In this document: piece after piece, positions 23,367 to 37,886 of the stretch | Numbering within the stretch: position 1 is the first letter of the stretch | Layout of the letters: each line of letters starts with the position of its first letter | Source: Gonapodya prolifera JEL478 | Taxonomy: Eukaryota; Monoblepharomycota; Monoblepharidomycetes; Monoblepharidales; Gonapodyaceae | DNA length: 64,000 nucleotides | Reading direction: 5' to 3' | Assembly: GCA_001574975.1 (NCBI GenBank) | Contig: KQ965736.1 | Location: 662,910-726,909 of the forward strand | Made by a program: the position numbers and the translations under genes | The notes under the pieces: model-generated | What the model saw: the letters and a program-made list of their open reading frames with translations, nothing else | The model's database searches: none | Told to the model about the DNA's origin: nothing

Positions 23367-26032
23367 ATGATGATATCCTACAGCTCCAAGCCCACATCGC
23401 ATACGCCTATCGAACCGCCTCCCAACCCCATGAGCTCGTCACATGGAGCTCAGGACTCGTCGCTCCAACAGAATTGGCGGGGGATTAAGGTTGAACATGG
23501 CGACGAAGGACACTTTCGGAGGGAGACGTGGCCTTTGGGAACACATACGGGCATCGGAGGTAATGCAGACGCCGGAGGGCTGGTTGGACTTCCTGCCAAC
23601 TACGTGACACGTGAAAACGGAGTGGAATTTGGTGGAGAAGGATGTGCAAACCCCAGCACACAATACGCAGAGCTGAGCGCGCAAGCAGCACACGGGGCCG
23701 CCACCGAAGCTCCCCTCGTCGCTTCCTCCGTGTCGAGCATGGCAGGCCCGACAGCCCGCGCGATCTCCGACATTGAGGAATACTCGCGGGACCCTCAAAT
23801 GGGCCCTGGGTCTGGATCGCAGGCCACCCATTTGGTGGAGTTACCACACAGGCCGACTCGCAGAGGCTCGGAAGCTTTCTACCAGCACTCGCTCTATCAG
23901 CAAAGACAAGGCTTTGCAACTGAAACCCTCGTCCAATCTCCGCAAGCGCTTTCACCCCAACATCATAACCCAACATTCTACAATTTTCGCCCAATGTCAA
24001 TCCCGTTGACACCTGAGACGCAACCCTTCCTAAACTTTTCAAACCCCGAGCAGCGTGCTGTGCCGTTGGGTTCGGCAGATACAGCTCCGTGGACTTTTAG
24101 CGGTCCTCCATCGGTTGCAACACCTCCCCGACAAGGAGAACCCTGGTTTCGTACCGATACACAAGCCGAAAAGCCTTACATCTGCATAAGTTGTGAGAAA
24201 GGTTTCCTTCGAAGAGCCGACTGGTGGGTACAAGTGTCAGTCGAGGGTTCCACTTTGTATTCAAGTACTTTTTCCTTACTCTTATATACAGCATCCGACA
24301 TACGAAAATTCATTCTGGGGAGCGGGTGAGTGAGGGATGGCGATGATCGAATTTGTGAGTCACTGACACTGGACCTTCTCAATCTGACCTCAGAACTTTG
24401 CTTGCACCTGGCCTGGATGTACAAAAGCTTTTATTCAGGTGAGGGATGTTGTTTGTAATAATTTGAGCGCACGGAACTTTAGAAGTAACCGTGCCTTTCT
24501 CATATCAGCGTTGTGCACTGAACATCCATATTCGCACGCACACAGGGGAGCGACCCTTTGCCTGTGATTTTAAGACTTGTGTACGCTCCTTCAGCGATGT
24601 AAGTCATCATTGCTCACAAAGTCTAAATGCAGCCCATGATAATCTTTTACACGGTCCACTCAGCAATCCTCTCTTACCCGGCATCGCCGCATTCATAACG
24701 GTCAACGCCCGTTCCCTTGTCCTTTCCCCTCATGCCCTCGCTCGTTTGGTCGAAAGTTGGCCCGGAACAAACACGTGGAGTTCAATCATCCTGAACTTGA
24801 CCTCTCGACTTTAGACGATAGTGACAGCGAATCAACGCCTAGGACTCAATCCCGATCAAGAAGAACTTCTGCCGCGGCGAGCGTACCGAACACCACCTCC
24901 CCCGATGCCACATCATCGTCTGCGACTTCAGTCAGTGCCAGCCCAGGACAGCCACATGCGCCCGCGCAAGCAATCCTGTTCCTCGATAGAAATAACTCCC
25001 AAAGCGATGATTCTCAAGTCGGATCATTCAAATTGCCCAGCCCCATTGTAGCCAGTCGCGAGCTGCAAGGACCACCAACGCGCCTTCTCCCTCATCCTCA
25101 ACTCCAGCAGCTGGAACGTTCACCGCGGACGCACACATCGCCTGAACTTCCAGTCACACCCCTATATTCTCCCCATCCTGGCAACCTCCCTCAGATAATG
25201 TTCTCCCCAAATCTGGCGCTGGGTGTTTCCCCAGGAGGTGGTCTTCAGGGACAGCAAGGAGCAATGGGCGGCGCGGGCAACGGGATGGCAGGCACCGGGA
25301 TGGGGGGAAGTGATGGCATGGTGCACGTCCGCCCACGCATGATGGTGCCACCCCACGAAGTGATGCCACCGCACGAAGCAATTTCTTTCACGAGCGCGCC
25401 TACCTTCACGTCCATGGATTTTTACCAGGTGATGTCATCTTATCGCGAGCTGATACGACGTGCTTGGTATCTGACACGCTATTCTGCTTGCTTACGGACG
25501 GAATGGATATTTAGGCCCCAGAGATGGTAAGTTGAAGGACGTGAGACTTCCCGCGACGCTGTTCAGACCTCCTGACTCCTTCTTCGCCCCAGCGTCAGAA
25601 CCTAGATTTGATGTTCCGGTACCACCCAATGCTTACTGGAACTGGGGTCATTTTCCCGACCCTAGTCTGAGCTCGTTCTACATCTCTGGGGGAGGGAACT
25701 TCCGGACAACCGAACACCATACCCCTTTGCAAGCACAGCAGTATTCCAATTTTGGTCAATATGCACACTCGCAGCAATCCGCACCTTCTCCAATCCTTCA
25801 GCAGTCACCTCTTTTCCAGCAGTCACCCATTCGTCTCCCTCTGATGCATCAGCCATCCTCAGGACATTCACAAGTGTTGCACTCACCTCTACACAATCTC
25901 GAGTCGTACGTGATTCAGCAAAATCCTCAGAACCTTCCTCAGTCGCCACCTCAGAACCTCGCACAGCTTCAGTTGGCGACTTTAGCGGGATTAACTTGGA
26001 GCCCTCAGGATATGAATCATCCACCGACGTGA
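23367..26032 (+). CDS. C2H2 zinc-finger transcription factor (four fingers)
   Basis: Six exons join in phase (23367-24223, 24292-24325, 24394-24438, 24509-24598, 24664-25428, 25538-26032), giving 761 residues. The N-terminal 270 residues are Ser/Pro/Gln-rich. Four consecutive C2H2 fingers follow: YICISCEKGFLRRADCIRH, FACTWPGCTKAFIQ continuing RCALNIHIRTH, FACDFKTCVRSFSD continuing QSSLTRHRRIH, and FPCPFPSCPRSFGRKLARNKH, joined by TGERP/SGERN-type linkers. Introns fall inside or between fingers and all keep the frame. The C-terminus is glutamine/proline-rich (LQQSPLFQQSPIRLP), typical of an activation region. The last intron (25429-25537) ends at a TTGAAG acceptor, chosen because it alone keeps the long Q-rich frame. 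It is a sequence-specific DNA-binding protein with unknown targets. Confidence 0.9.
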
Positions 26033-26740
26033 AGTGGATGGAGCACCTTGCCCTCACTAGAATATCCGCCATTTTTCAATTTTGTTTGCTTCTTCTTTGT
26101 CTTTTGTCTACTTGTGAATCATTACTCTTGGTGGCATAGAAGGGGACGATGTTCTCGTTGCTCTGCTCTGTTTCATTTGACGCGGGAAAGTTTAATACCC
26201 AGCGTTTTCCATCTGTAGACCGGCATATCCTTCAAATAATAGACTTGTTACTTTTACATGTTGTTCACGCCCTCTGAATTTTCCGTCAAACTAGAGCAAA
26301 TTACAAAATGCGGTGATAAAACTATTCTGACCCATGTGACGAAGAAAATGGAATTGTGCACTCTTTGAGTCATACAGTGTCGTCTGAAAATGTGTTGGGA
26401 ATATACATATACATTTAGTCGTGTTTTGTTCAAAGCTCTTCGTCCACTCTGACACTCACCATGAAATGCCCAATTTGTTTGCTTGGGCGATTTGGCAGCA
26501 TGCGCGACATACCGAGAGTCGTCCGGAGGACGCTCCTTCGGGAAAAGGTTGGTTGAATAAAAGAAACAACGCGAGAAAACATGGGGCGGCTCCGGGTTCA
26601 AAGAAACGCGCAGCTCTACGCTTTTAAAGGTTCACGATCGAAACCCTCCATCGTTTGCAGGTGTAAAACAATGGGGTTGCCCCCCCAGATGATTCCAAAC
26701 TCCAAAAGTATCCCGAGACGGCTCTAAAGTTCCATTCCCT
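26033..26740. other. Convergent 3' regions, about 700 bp
   Basis: Between the ends of the C2H2 gene (+) and the UBE2W-like gene (-). No gene is called. If the E2 uses a GTGGGT donor at about 26752, a C-terminal exon could lie here, with a possible stop near 26618. Confidence 0.45.
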
Positions 26741-27394
<654 letters not shown>

Positions 27395-27842
27395 TGTGAA
27401 CCAGAGTGAGGGGCTCAGGGGATGCTCGCGCGTGGACTGTCTGCGATGCCGTTCGGTCACCAGAAGAATTCCTTTCTCCGGACAATTCAAGCACGCTGGA
27501 AGCTCGGAAGGTACGTTGGCAACGATGAATTGCCGTGCTGTGGCCAGTGTCTTGTGAGGACAACAAGCCGGCAGCTATGCAAGTAGCTAGTAGTTAGTGA
27601 AGAGAGAGATTTTTAGAACGATTTCCTTTGTGATCGAGAGTTCCACGCGGAGATGTGGAAATTTACGAGTCAGGTTGGATCGTACAGTGACTTTTGAAAA
27701 CAATATGTACTAGAGAAAAAAAGAATTTATTTGATGTAACTGAACCTTGGAGTGTTATTTCATTCGGCTTGTCCTCGATCGACGAAGGTGGGGCGGCAAA
27801 GGCTGCAAAAATAAATATTGGCCCATTGCGACTCGAATCACA
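27395..27842. other. Divergent promoter region
   Basis: About 450 bp between the UBE2W-like gene (-) and the coiled-coil gene (+). AT-rich around 27690-27760. No coding signal seen. Confidence 0.5.
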
Positions 27843-28952
27843 ATGCCTGTTGGATCGAACGCGCGGTCGGCCCAGAGAACTACCAAAAAGATCACAGGAA
27901 GTGAGACCTGATACTTGACGTCCTCGAGTGCCCCCTCACCTCTCGATCCCTACTCGAAGGGCAGAAGCCCGTCAGCGCTCTGCGACACACTCTCGCGGAA
28001 GAGCAGTTCGAAGAGGAGGAGCAAGAAGCCGCAGAAACTGATGCAGGGTGAGATATCGGCTTTGCGAAGGTGTCACAGCCCATGTGCGAACTGAATTGGT
28101 TTTGTTTGACCTTTGATGGTACGAAGGGAAATCGCCCAGATGCTGAGTCTATTTCAAGCGTCTCTTCTCAAGAAAAAGAACGAGAAGGTCAAGCAGGTTG
28201 AGACGGCCATCAAGGAGGTGGGATTTGACGTCAGCTGGCTTGATGCCGGAGGTTGTTAACATTGGACTCGATTTCTCGGACAGAAACTTGACGCGAAAAC
28301 GGCGGATCTTCAGGAAAAAATCGAAAACAGTCTCGGAGATGGGTAAGATATCAGTGAACAGTCCCATTGCGATGGCGGGATGTCCGATACAATGACGTGT
28401 TCCGAAATCCCGCGGGCGGGTTCAAGAGAGGTCGTGTCTCAGGAACACAAGCGGAAGCGAGACGAAAAAGTAGACACGGTTGTTGTTAGCGTGAAGAAAG
28501 TGAAAGCGGCGTTTGAGGTTCAAGTGGTAAGTGTGTAATTGCACTGTCCCGTCTGACGAAACGATCGAAGACACACCATATCCGACAGGGTGAACAAATC
28601 GAAGGACTCGAAGAGCTGGAGCGTCAAATAATGCACAACAGTAAAGCTATTCGTACTTCTTTGGGAGCATGGGATAACCTCGGTGTGTCTGAGATCGGTT
28701 TCGGCAGTCGACGAGAACTTGAAATGACGGAGTTCGTTTCTCGAATAGCTGCAGAGCAGAAGGCGGACCTAGACGTCGTTGTTGAGCAGATACAAGAGGA
28801 GCGTAGTCGCTACCGCATGCTCGTGAAGAAGAAGGCAAAGGTAATTGTGCTCCTCATGCAAAGAAGCATTTTCAATTGCCTATCACACTAATCCGCAGGA
28901 GCAGGCAGCCGGCAACATACAAAAAGCATTTTCTCTCGCTCTTGGAGTTTAA
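27843..28952 (+). CDS. Small coiled-coil protein, unknown
   Basis: Seven short exons join in phase (27843-27900, 27960-28047, 28127-28217, 28284-28342, 28427-28526, 28589-28840, 28899-28952), giving 233 residues. After a basic N-terminus (residues 1-20) almost the whole protein is predicted helical with acidic and basic heptads: AEEQFEEEEQEAAETDAG, EIAQMLSLFQASLLKKKNEK, DAKTADLQEKIENSL, EGLEELERQIMHNSKAI and VEQIQEERSRYRMLVKKKAK. It ends NIQKAFSLALGV. No family is recognised. The size, rod-like helical layout and short C-terminal hydrophobic end are like those of chromosome-axis or kinetochore coiled-coil proteins, but this is only a resemblance in form. The agreement of seven splice joints makes the gene itself credible. 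Confidence 0.7.
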
Positions 28953-29012
28953 ATTTGTCAAAGCGTTTAAATTTTACGTTGACGCTTGAAATACATAACA
29001 GATTTCCATACC

Positions 29013-31026
29013 CTACAATTTACCAGCCCCCTTCACCTTTCCCTCAGCAGACACAACTCCCCGCTCCATGTACTGAATGGCCTGCTTGTTCAAGTTGGGA
29101 ACCATGGCAGCGTACGCCTGGGCAAAGGTGCTCGACGCCTAAGTTGAAATTATAATGAGCGTGGCTCCTTCCCATCGACAGGCTAAGACGCCAAATTAAG
29201 ACCCACCTGACCACGAGCTTCACGGACAGCAATGCCCTGCATAATCACCGCGGACTTGAGGCGGGAGAAGCACCTGAGCGCAAATCAAATGGGTGATTCA
29301 GTTTTCACACAACTGCACAAATCACACACTCTTGTGTCAAACCCACATGCAAAAATCCCAAACGCCCCAAACGCCATCAACGCTCCTTCCAGCCTCGTTC
29401 GCGTAGGCCTTCATGTAGGCCACGGCGTCGTGCTCCTCGAATCCAGGCCCCCGGTTCAGGGCAGGCGACGAGGAGCTGAGCGCACCCCCCGCGACGGGGT
29501 TGTTGAAGAATGGGGACAGGAGGGTAGCCAGGTCCGCCAGAGGGTCTGAAAGCGCGCGAGGTGAGACACTGAGGTCGCAAGGTGTGGTAAGGGTGAAGTG
29601 TCACGTGTGACTCACGACCAATGGTGCTCAATTCCCAGTCCAGGATCCCGACGATGCGGGGCTCCGTGTTGTGAACAATGACGTTGTGCAGGGACGAGTC
29701 TCCGTGAACGATGGCAACCTATTTCGAAAACGGATGGAAACGCGAAGACGATCGACATGTGAAATGGCACTCCGATATTATCCAGTCCGGTCCGCAACGT
29801 ACCTCGTCCTTAAGCATGTTCTTTTGCAGCCACGACACAATCTCATCGAACCGCTCGATCTGCGGCACGAGTTTGCCGTTGGGGTACTTAACCGTGCGCT
29901 GGGCGGCGTGGATCTGGGACCACGTTTTGAGCTGGCGCGGGTAAAAGTCGCCTGCGGGCGGGTCACAGTCGCGGTCAGGGCAGGAGGTCATAGGGGTAGT
30001 TGTATCATGGGTAGGTGGGAGGACGCACCGATTTTGTGGAACCCCTTTTGACCTGCAAGTCCGCACCCGCGAGGATCGACCTTGTGCATGCGGGCGAATG
30101 TGCGGGCGCATGAAATGTAGCTGTTCAAGAGAAAGATACGGGTGGGGGAGGGTAGGGCGGGGGCGGTTCCAAAGAGAGTTGGGGAAGTCTACCGCGCTCA
30201 CATTTCGCGTCTGTCCTGGGCCGGCACTTTGAGCAATCTGCTGTCCGTGAAAATCCGGCCTTCGATAAAGTCCATGACGTAGAACTGTGGTACGGAAAGG
30301 AGGACATTTGGTGAAGGGGAAGGGTATCGCTGTTCCTTCAGACGCGACGCGTACCATGGCTCCGGCAACGCTGCGGTCCTCCTCCAAGAAGTAGACTTTG
30401 GGCACGGGAAGTGTTGTGTTGTTGCAGAGGGCGGAAAGGACACGGAATTCACGGTCCACTGTGTGGTTGTGCGAACATTTGCGTTGTCGTTCACCGTCAC
30501 ACGTGCATCAACAACCTTGCAATCTCGCAAACTCACCTTGGTGGGCTGTTTCAGACACAAGCTCTCCTGGCGGCTTCCTCCGCACCACCATGGCGCGGCC
30601 CTTCGCGTCCGTGATTTTAAAAGTTGGGTTGCCTGGAACATCGAACAGGAATTGATTGGTTGAGCGGCGTAACCCGGGTCCCCAATGGGTAGGACAAACT
30701 CACTTTGGCCGCTTGCGAATTTCTTGACTTTCACTGAAAGCGGAAGTCAAAGAGATTGGACAGTGAGATCACTCCGGCAAAGCAAGGAGCTCGTTGCTTT
30801 CCACCCACAAGGAAGCACCAGATCTGGGATTTTGGCCTTGAGAAAGCCCGAGAGAAGGGGAACATTGATGTCTGAGATTGCATCGACGGTTTGCTGTCCG
30901 AGTTCTTTGGGATGGTGAGTGTCACAGGATCCGCGTTATGGAAAGCCAGAGGTCGGAATTTTAGGTCTGTAAAATGTGTGGGCAGGAGAGGGAGCGCGTA
31001 CCAGGGACGTCTGAGAATTCCGCCAT
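29013..31026 (-). CDS. ACAD10/11-type aminoglycoside-phosphotransferase-fold kinase
   Basis: Twelve exons join in phase from the ATG at 31026 to the stop at 29013 (31026-31002, 30904-30809, 30733-30704, 30632-30537, 30458-30355, 30284-30202, 30120-30029, 29951-29803, 29718-29616, 29545-29347, 29273-29207, 29138-29013), giving 389 residues. Family markers in order: [16 protein letters not shown] (nucleotide loop), [59 protein letters not shown] with catalytic D232 and N237, [17 protein letters not shown] with metal-binding D252, then a C-terminal helical bundle ([19 protein letters not shown]). In animals this domain is fused to acyl-CoA dehydrogenase in ACAD10/11, which handle 4-hydroxy acids; here it is a stand-alone protein. 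No mitochondrial presequence is obvious. Confidence 0.9.
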
Positions 31027-31132
31027 TGTAGGGAAGGGAGAAGAGCGGCCGAAACGATTCCGCGGATCCGATTCGATCAACGTTTGCCGCGGTCGACCAC
31101 AGCTACACACACGTCCCTTCACCCCGCGAAGG

Positions 31133-32731
31133 ATGCCGCTGTTGATGATGTGCGGGCTGCCGTGCAGCGGGAAAACGACGCGGGCGCTGCAGATAAAGGC
31201 GCTGCTGGAGGAAGCCGGTGAGGGGTGGACAGTCGACATCGTCAACGACGAGAGCCTGGGAATCAGAAAACAAGAGGGCTTCAAATGTGCGTTTACTCCA
31301 TCACGTCTGCTACCAGTCGTGATTTGCTCATCTTTGCGAAATGGTTGCGGTGTGGGCATCTCCACATTGTTTTCTACAACACCGAATGTACCCCCGATCG
31401 TCAGCTCCAAACGCAGAGAAGCCGACCCGCGCAACGCAATTTTCCACGCTCGAGCGCCAACTGACCTCGGACCCGCGCCGCATCCTCATCTCGGACTCCA
31501 TGAACTACGTCAAGGGATTTCGATACCAAATGCACACACTCGCAAAGAACCATTCCATACCGACAGCCGTCGTTTGGTGCGCAACGGACCAGCCCACGTG
31601 CACGCAGTGGGATTCGTCGAGAGAGGCCGGCTACGGAGAAGAGATGTGAGTTCGAGGTGAGGAGACCAGCCGTCACAGGTCGAGCGACGGAGGCCTGCGA
31701 GCACAGCGAGCCCGAGGCCTAAGCGCTGCTAGGCGCTGACCGAGGAGTCAGCCGGAGGCAAGTGACTTGCGGACAACTCGCATTTCATACTCTCGCGGAG
31801 CGAATGTCGGACCGAGGGACAGGGCGCGCCATGGAATGGAGAATGGCATGGGACCAATGACGGCATGGAAAGTCGTGGGCTCACGGAGGATGCCATGAGA
31901 CCAGTGACGACATGTTGAGTCGCCGGTGTATCTCAACCACTTGACCGACCGACGAGTCTCTCCTTCCAGCCTCACATCCCTCGCCATCCGCTTCGAAGAG
32001 CCCGACGGCCGCGCCCGGTGGGACTCTCCGCTCATCACCATCCTTCCGTCCGACGAATTACATCCCGTCTCCGAGGACCCCGAGGGATCGTTCGCCCGGA
32101 TCGTTCGCGCCATCGCGGGCGGCAAGGCGGTGAAGCCCAACCTCGCCGTCGTTAAAGTGAGTACGGCGCGTCGCACGCGCGCCTGAATGTTTTCTCCTAC
32201 TGATGCTGTGTCACCATTGCATATTCGCTCTCGTTCTGATGTCTGTGTCAATACCCGACTCCGTCCCCGCACAAGAAACAAGCTCCCGACTCCACCCTCC
32301 TCCCCCTCCTCGACCGCGCCACCACCTCCGTCATCTCATCCATACCCGCCTCCCACACCACGCTCTCATCAACACCACCAACAGCCGTTTCCGTCAGTGT
32401 GCCCGGCTCCTCCATCGACCTCGACCTGCCCGACCGCCACGTCAGCATGTCGGAGCTGCGACGATGGAAGAACACGTGGATCGGGCTCGTGGGGCGCGGG
32501 AAGATGCCCGCACGGGTCGCGGACGTGGTGAAAGGGGGGTCGAGCGGCGACGCGGCGTCTGCGACTGGGGCCGGCGGTGGCGGCGGCGGCAGCGGCGCGA
32601 GCAGTGGCAAGCCTGTGCCGATGGACTCGAAACAGGCGGCGGACGAAACTGTTGCGCGCGCGGCCGAGGCGTTTGTGAAGTACCTGAATGACAATTTGGG
32701 CAGTCCTGGGACTAGTGGGGCTGTAGGCTAG
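31133..32731 (+). CDS. KTI12: Kti12-like Elongator-associated P-loop protein
   Basis: Regulatory partner of the Elongator complex, which modifies wobble uridines of tRNAs. Four exons join in phase (31133-31286, 31405-31645, 31970-32156, 32276-32731), giving 345 residues. The N-terminal P-loop is CGLPCSGKTT (residues 7-16). The kinase-like core continues with ILISDSMNYVKGFRYQMHTLAK, matching the DSLNYIKGFRYEL signature. The C-terminal domain shows SLAIRFEEPDGRARWDSPL and SELRRWKNTWIGL followed by a glycine/serine-rich linker and a final helix. A stray GC-rich hairpin cluster lies in intron 2. The gene starts 107 bp from the divergent phosphotransferase gene, so the two probably share control sequence. 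Confidence 0.93.
31690..31770. repeat. Cluster of consecutive hairpins inside Kti12 intron 2
   Basis: Within the 324-nt intron 31646-31969, three stems follow one another: AGCGC 31722-31726 with GCGCT 31733-31737; GCTGAC 31735-31740 with GTCAGC 31747-31752; GCAAG 31758-31762 with CTTGC 31766-31770. The heptamer GAGGCCT also occurs twice (about 31690 and 31714). The first two stems overlap and exclude each other. The origin is unknown: it could be a fragment of a repeat family or a structured intronic RNA. Confidence 0.4.
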
Positions 32732-33001
32732 CAAAGACTTTGTGGCGATTGTGTAAGGACAAGGAATCGAACGAGGTCTAACGCCCGGTGTCGTCATTAC
32801 TTGAGCGGGGAATGCACAAATGGACCACTGTCTCTCCAAATGAATTCCTACATGGTGATCATCGACGCCACCACGTTGGCAATCTGAACGTCGAATTTCA
32901 AACCGTAGACAATGCAGTTCATTCAAAGAGGAATCAAATACAATCTTCACTTTGGGAACGGGTACAGCCCGCTTCCACATCCGTCCAAACTTTAGCTCCC
33001 A

Positions 33002-34406
33002 TCAATCGCACTCGCGCTTCCAGAGCTGAGCCGCTGTACTTCGCCACATGTTTCCCAAACACAAAAGCACCGCATTCCCTTCCTGAGCCCACTGATACGA
33101 ACAACATCCATCGACATTATCCATGTGCGGTGACAATATGCCCGCCCACGTATTAGCTGACGCCCTGCAAACATTCCTGTGCGCTGCCCAGTTCTCCTTC
33201 TGGCACTTTGGCGAGCAGTACCATGCTCTTTTGCACCCCGCGCACGCCTTGAGCCGCGGCGTGTACTCAATCTTTACTTTGGCGCAACTGTTCAAGGCCC
33301 TGTCGTCTTGGCATGCGTTGTTATTGCACATCATGTCAAAGTCACCTCGCGGGTGACCAATCACCATTTTCTCTCGCCGAGTGACCAGTCCCTGAGGTTG
33401 GATGTCTTGAACTCCATTTAACAAGCCAAGGATCATCATCCAGTGTTTAAACATGCCCTTGAAATTTTCCGATGCAATGCAGTTTGATAGAGTACGATTC
33501 CCACGCCCTGGGTTCAGAAAGAGTTCCATTCTCGCCAGGAACCCTGGATCTTAGGGTGTGCGAAAATGGCTTCCTCGTGTTCCCACGCCGTGATTATCAA
33601 AAGTTGACAAATGAGCATGATGATGATAATGCGTTGCGTGGGCTCTTCCTCGGCTGCCCCATAAATCCAACGATCCACAACCTCCACAGGGAGGAGAACA
33701 TAGTCCAGAAGCATTCTTGTACAGTTTAGCGGACTTTCCATCCAGAGTAGTCTCCTCGCAACTCTCGACGCCGGCCAACTTATATCCAAAATTGCGCTTC
33801 GACAGTTCTCTGCATGGGTCGACTCGACAGCGTGGTTGTGAATGTAAGGTGAAAGCAAACACTGGTAAACGGCTTCAGACAGGCCTCTTTGCGCCAGGCG
33901 GAAGGGCAGAGACGATGAGGTGAGAACGTTGAACATCCGGCGACGTCTCAGTTCTTCGCGCGCTGAGACCTCAGGAGGGTCATAGTCTGCGCCTGATCGA
34001 CGGTCCTTACGTCTTGGATAAGCAAGCTTCTCGATTTGAATTTTGAGGTCCAGAGTCCGGTCGGTCTGCAGAAAGTCCTCGAAGTGAGCAATGAGCTCGG
34101 CGGGTTTGTCTGGCGAGAGGGCACAGATGGCGCCGTCCGCACTCCTCCCTAGTGCGTAACGCCATATCATGGTTTCTCATTCGCGTCGCGTTCGGAGAAA
34201 AATGGGTCGTATACTCACAGGGGTCGACCTCATTACCATTCATGCTTCCCACGATACTGGTACGTCGATCGCACACGGCATCCGAGATGGAAGCAGCATT
34301 TGGTATCCAAGACAGAAGGCGCAAATGCTGCTTCCATCTCGGATGCCAACAACGAGAGAATCTGTTGCTCGTCTTCGAAATCGGTGGGCTCTGGTTCGGT
34401 GCGCAT
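33002..34406 (-). CDS. MYND-type zinc-finger protein
   Basis: Read on the minus strand from ATG 34406 (MRTEPEPTDFEDEQQILSLL). The first exon ends near 34245 at GAATG/GTAATG, and the middle part is a helical, repeat-like region (DKPAELIAHFEDFLQ, AREELRRRRMFNVL, CTRMLLDYVLLPVEVVDRW). A short intron probably removes about 33620-33555 (donor GTCAAC, acceptor CCTAAG), after which the frame continues PGFLARMELFLNPG. The MYND finger is near the C-terminus: two CxxC pairs in LKACAGCKRAWYCSPKCQKE, then NWAAHRNVC, preceded by MCNNNACQ. MYND fingers bind proline-rich partners. No SET domain is present, so it is not a SMYD methyltransferase. The exact first and second splice sites are not certain. The first exon contains a perfect 26-bp inverted repeat (separate entry). 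Confidence 0.78.
34277..34347. repeat. Perfect 26-bp inverted repeat, 19-nt loop
   Basis: Left arm 34277-34302 begins ggcatccgagatgg and ends cagcatttg; right arm 34322-34347 is its exact reverse complement. The loop is 34303-34321. The arms stop matching abruptly on both sides. It lies inside the first coding exon of the MYND gene, so the same 26 bp encodes one peptide in one arm and its antisense in the other. Confidence 0.9.
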
Positions 34407-34704
34407 GTTGAAAAATCCCTGATTGATTGGTCGACCACAAAGGAGTCAGAGCAGCATGACATCAGATACCCGAAGAATATCACGATCGCGTTGCCATCCT
34501 CGACACTTACCAAATCAAACGAGAATCTGTGTTGGTTGGGAGCCTGTCACTCAAGCCCATTCAGTAACTTTTATATGAAAAATGAATCAACTTCTACATG
34601 CAAATAAATAAATTGTACTTCTCCTTTGACCTTTCCAGCGCCAAGGCAGCAGTTCACCCATACAATCGCCTGCACCACCAAGACACGTGATTCTCACTGG
34701 GGCC

Positions 34705-37660
<2,956 letters not shown>

Positions 37661-37886
37661 TTGGATTAATGATGGGAAATAAAGACTTCAATTGGGTGTG
37701 GAATGGCGAAAGCAATTGATACAACAGTTGGTGAAAAAATGTATGAAGGCAGTCTGTGGCCATCGCCCCGGCTCAAACAAATCAAGCTTTGTTCGAGCTT
37801 CAGTTCTATGCTATAAGCTCCCCCGGGCATTCTAAGTGCGTTCTCCATTCTGGCCATCCCCAGTGCCACGAAATCGTACTCACACC

